A stretch of 64,000 bases of DNA from the NCBI GenBank assembly GCA_014904845.1, contig MU119222.1, forward strand, positions 310,001-374,000, read 5' to 3'. Origin of the DNA: Acephala macrosclerotiorum (Eukaryota > Ascomycota > Leotiomycetes > Helotiales > Mollisiaceae). Of this stretch, positions 61,411 to 64,000 are shown one piece after another. How positions within the stretch are numbered: position 1 is the first letter of the stretch; the number at the start of each line of letters is the position of its first letter. The notes below the pieces were generated by a model. It had not been told where the DNA came from and did not search any database. It worked only from the letters and a program-made list of their open reading frames with translations. A program made the translations under genes and the position numbers.

Positions 61411-62152
61411 GGTGGCTTTTTGTGTATAGACTAGAGCTCGAAATGCAAGGCTAGGTTGGGGTTTGTTGGCGTTGGTTGGTTATGGATATGGTGGCTAGTA
61501 TACATATGGGTTATGATACCACGGGTCAGGGTCAGGCACACGGGCCGTTGCTAATTGACTCTATCAATAGACTGGATACCACGAGAAACGAAGATTCTAA
61601 TTCTGGATGCATACCATTTACAAGACTCACATCTTTTCATGCTCCTGAGGATGAACTGCCCTCTTTTACCCCTGAAATCATCGCTTACGCGGTGGATAAC
61701 TTACATTAGCCGCAACTTGTGCCGCAAATGAAGCTTCAAGCCCTTTCTCGCTACCCCCTTTTAAGACACTTTTTTAAGTCAGACGCGACGAGCGAACAAC
61801 AATCAATCCGCCGCAACAAGAGGACGAGTGAGCAGATTCGAATCACCTTTCATTCGGTCTCCGGTGTCTTGGTGATGGCTTCCTCAACTTAACGATAACT
61901 TAACAATAACGGAAATCTGTGAGTGAATGTGAAATCGGAAGGAAATCTTGAACGATGCTGCCCCACTCCCGAGTGACAGATCCCCGAAGACCTCGGGTGC
62001 TTACACCAGCAGATTCCTGATATCACAAAGAAAAAGATGTTTGGCTGCAGAAAATGGAGCTAAGTCTATGAAAGCCCAGAAGATCTAAAACGCAGAACTA
62101 TCTAAGAGCCAGCGACATATATCTTATCTTCGAAATCTCCATCTCTCTCACA
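61411..62152. other. Convergent intergenic region
   Basis: Between the stops of the Vps62-like and PARP genes. A 77-codon frame at 61476-61709 has no recognisable motif. Nothing else is seen. Confidence 0.5.
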
Positions 62153-64000
62153 TCACAACACCCCATTCCTCAACCCCTTCGCCACACTCCCCATCCCGGG
62201 CGTCAAATGCCTCGCAACAGGCACCGTCTCCGTCTCACTCGGAATCAAAAACACATACCTCAACATCAATGTCCTCTCGTCCCTAACAACATGAATCACA
62301 TCCTCACCCGTCACTAACCTCGGACCCGCCTGTTCACACCCTAATAAAATCTTATACTTCTTTCCCACTTCTAAAGCGCTATTCTCCCAGTTCTTCTCCA
62401 GGGGAGTTGAACAGTAGAGATATGATGTTGATGGTTCATCTGCCATGTATATCCCGCGTCCATGAACGGCTCCATGGGTTTCTAGAGGTGTTTCAGAGAG
62501 GATCTTTAGCCCAGAATAGAGGATTGCGAATAAGCGGTCGGGAGAGGTGCCATGGAACAAGATCCGTGTTTCGCTGTCTTCGGGTCTGAGGTCGATTTCT
62601 GCTGCGAACGCTGCTTCGCGTTCTGGAGAGGCGTTTGCTAGTACGAATTGCAATGTCCCAAGTGGCATAGAGGGGATTTTCAGACGTCCGGTGACAGTGG
62701 TTAGGAATGAGCGGTGAGAGTTGAGGATGTAGGATATGAGGTCTTCGGTGCGGGATTGTGTTAAGAGGTGGGATGAGAGTGTGTTATATGATGTCCCATC
62801 TTTGATTTTCGCTCGTGCCTTTGCGGATAAGGAAGTGAGAGGAGGTAATGTATTTAGCAGGTCTACGATTTCGGAAGGATGTTTAATGGAAGCTGGGAGA
62901 TTGGGGAGGAGAGATAGATTTCCTGTTAAGGCGGCGGCGGAAACGGAGGAGAAGAGAAGGTCGATCGCTAGCGGGTCTTGGATGAGATCTGAAATTCGGA
63001 CGGGAAGACGGGACTTTTGGAAAAGGGAGGAGCAGGTTAGGTTGGTGCAGGGGGTGGGTTTGCGGAGGTTGACGGAATAGGTTTTGCCGCAGATACTACA
63101 GGATTTTCCGATGTTCTTGAGGTAGTGGGTGATGAGTGTGTGAAGCTCTGCGAGAGAGGTGAAATCTTTTCCGATATTGTTTGCGATTAATTGCCGTTGA
63201 AGATATTGGCCGAGGTGATATTTGAAGGGAGATGAATGTTCGCGACAGGAGTGGGGATTTATTTCGCCACCAAGACGGCATGAGCTGGCCCATGGAGAAG
63301 CTTCGTCAAGGCTTTTAAGAAGCCCATCCAATTTCCTGCCGTTGTCGTTGCTCTTCGACTCGGTGTCAAGATGTATGCAAAAGCGACCAGGCTTCGCTTT
63401 GTGGTCGCACACTTCCAGCAATAGGACAAAACTCTGCGATGCGCCTATGCCCGAGGCTGTTTGTTGGAGTTGAGTGAGGTGGGTTAGTGGGAATAGTATC
63501 TCGACTTCCCTCTCGCCTACTACTTCGACAGCGTTGACAACTTCTGCAGGTAGACTTGCTAAAGCATCTTCAACGAGCGTACAGTCTTCGATGTCGATAC
63601 TCTCCAGTAGCTCAGTGACCCCTTGAAGATCAATTGTTTTCAAAGAGCCTCTTAAAGCAGCTAAGCGCCGCGCCTCGTCAAGGAGCTCAGCATATTCCGA
63701 GTCCAAATGATCAGCAGCCAAGGTCAACTCATTTTCGTCGACCAAGCCTTGCCGAATATCGGTAGAAGAATACATGAAAATTGTTTTCAATGCCCGCGCA
63801 TCGTCTTTGCTGATTGAGGAGTCGCATAGCCAAGCCTCAACGAAAGTTTCGGTGACAGAGCGTGAGGAGTCCATCAAATACTGGATACGTGTGCACACTT
63901 CAAAGCCTGTACTACTCAGTGTGTTGAGAGCCTTCAGGGAGTTACAAACTTCGTCTGCGTTGTGGCCATTCTGTGAAAGGCGGTTTAAGATCGAGACTTG
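62153..64000 (-). CDS. Poly(ADP-ribose) polymerase-domain protein, C-terminal part
   Basis: A single uninterrupted frame runs from the right edge to the stop at 62153, so the N-terminus is outside the window and no start can be given. The PARP catalytic domain is at the C-terminal end: TRILFHGTSPDRLFAILYSG with the NAD-binding His, then GRGIYMADEPSTSYLY with the second conserved Tyr region. The position usually held by the third catalytic residue is less clear (LMLRYVFLIP), which resembles mono-ADP-ribosyltransferase types (PARP6/8-like) more than PARP1. Upstream, at 63030-63110, a C-x2-C, 12 residues, C-x4-C cluster may bind zinc. In many fungal relatives a ubiquitin-conjugating domain follows the PARP domain; here the protein ends about 90 residues after the GIY motif. 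Confidence 0.85.
   Translation of the reverse strand, partial: QVSILNRLSQNGHNADEVCNSLKALNTLSSTGFEVCTRIQYLMDSSRSVTETFVEAWLCDSSISKDDARALKTIFMYSSTDIRQGLVDENELTLAADHLDSEYAELLDEARRLAALRGSLKTIDLQGVTELLESIDIEDCTLVEDALASLPAEVVNAVEVVGEREVEILFPLTHLTQLQQTASGIGASQSFVLLLEVCDHKAKPGRFCIHLDTESKSNDNGRKLDGLLKSLDEASPWASSCRLGGEINPHSCREHSSPFKYHLGQYLQRQLIANNIGKDFTSLAELHTLITHYLKNIGKSCSICGKTYSVNLRKPTPCTNLTCSSLFQKSRLPVRISDLIQDPLAIDLLFSSVSAAALTGNLSLLPNLPASIKHPSEIVDLLNTLPPLTSLSAKARAKIKDGTSYNTLSSHLLTQSRTEDLISYILNSHRSFLTTVTGRLKIPSMPLGTLQFVLANASPEREAAFAAEIDLRPEDSETRILFHGTSPDRLFAILYSGLKILSETPLETHGAVHGRGIYMADEPSTSYLYCSTPLEKNWENSALEVGKKYKILLGCEQAGPRLVTGEDVIHVVRDERTLMLRYVFLIPSETETVPVARHLTPGMGSVAKGLRNGVL

Overview
The window is nuclear DNA of a filamentous ascomycete (Pezizomycotina). 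Signs of this are genes with several short introns of 45-145 nt, a HET-domain gene, fungal-type core genes, and a 21-kb extremely A+T-rich block that looks like repeat-induced point mutation (RIP). A Leotiomycetes affinity is only a guess from protein flavour. Gene models were assembled by hand from splice signals; in each intact model the exon lengths sum to a multiple of three.

Left flank (1-9.1 kb): the 5' part of a psy2/SMEK PP4 regulatory subunit (minus strand, runs off the left edge), a large stretch without recognisable genes, and one conserved-looking small protein of unknown function (5894-6742).

AT-rich block (9.1-30.1 kb): no genes. The remaining G and C lie mostly in CpG. It holds at least six mutated copies, in both orientations, of a non-coding repeat whose nearly unmutated version survives as a 1-kb island at about 24.9-25.9 kb. 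That island has three roughly 210-bp tandem units carrying perfect G5/C5 hairpins, followed by a 230-bp tail. Two 150-bp direct repeats 6.5 kb apart may be LTRs.

Accessory region (30.1-39.5 kb): a von Willebrand A-domain protein with an 18-bp coding minisatellite, a second small AT-rich patch, a repeat that also flanks the big AT block on its far side, an SRPK-like kinase with two single-base frameshifts, and a HET-domain gene with a premature stop. The kinase and the HET gene share a homologous 300-bp upstream sequence.

Right flank (40-64 kb): ordinary, gene-dense, mostly core genes. These are L-rhamnose mutarotase, a mitochondrial thioredoxin-like protein, an MFS transporter, a DHCR24-like FAD oxidoreductase (one apparent frameshift), Elongator subunit Elp6, ribosomal protein eL37, a Sos7-like kinetochore protein, a PRP38B-like RS protein, a Gdt1-type Golgi cation transporter, a telobox (Taz1/TRF-like) telomere protein, a Vps62-like membrane protein and a PARP-domain protein running off the right edge. 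Neighbours are mainly arranged as divergent pairs with 0.3-0.7 kb shared promoters; there are no operons. All functions are inferred from recognised protein motifs; no database search was possible.
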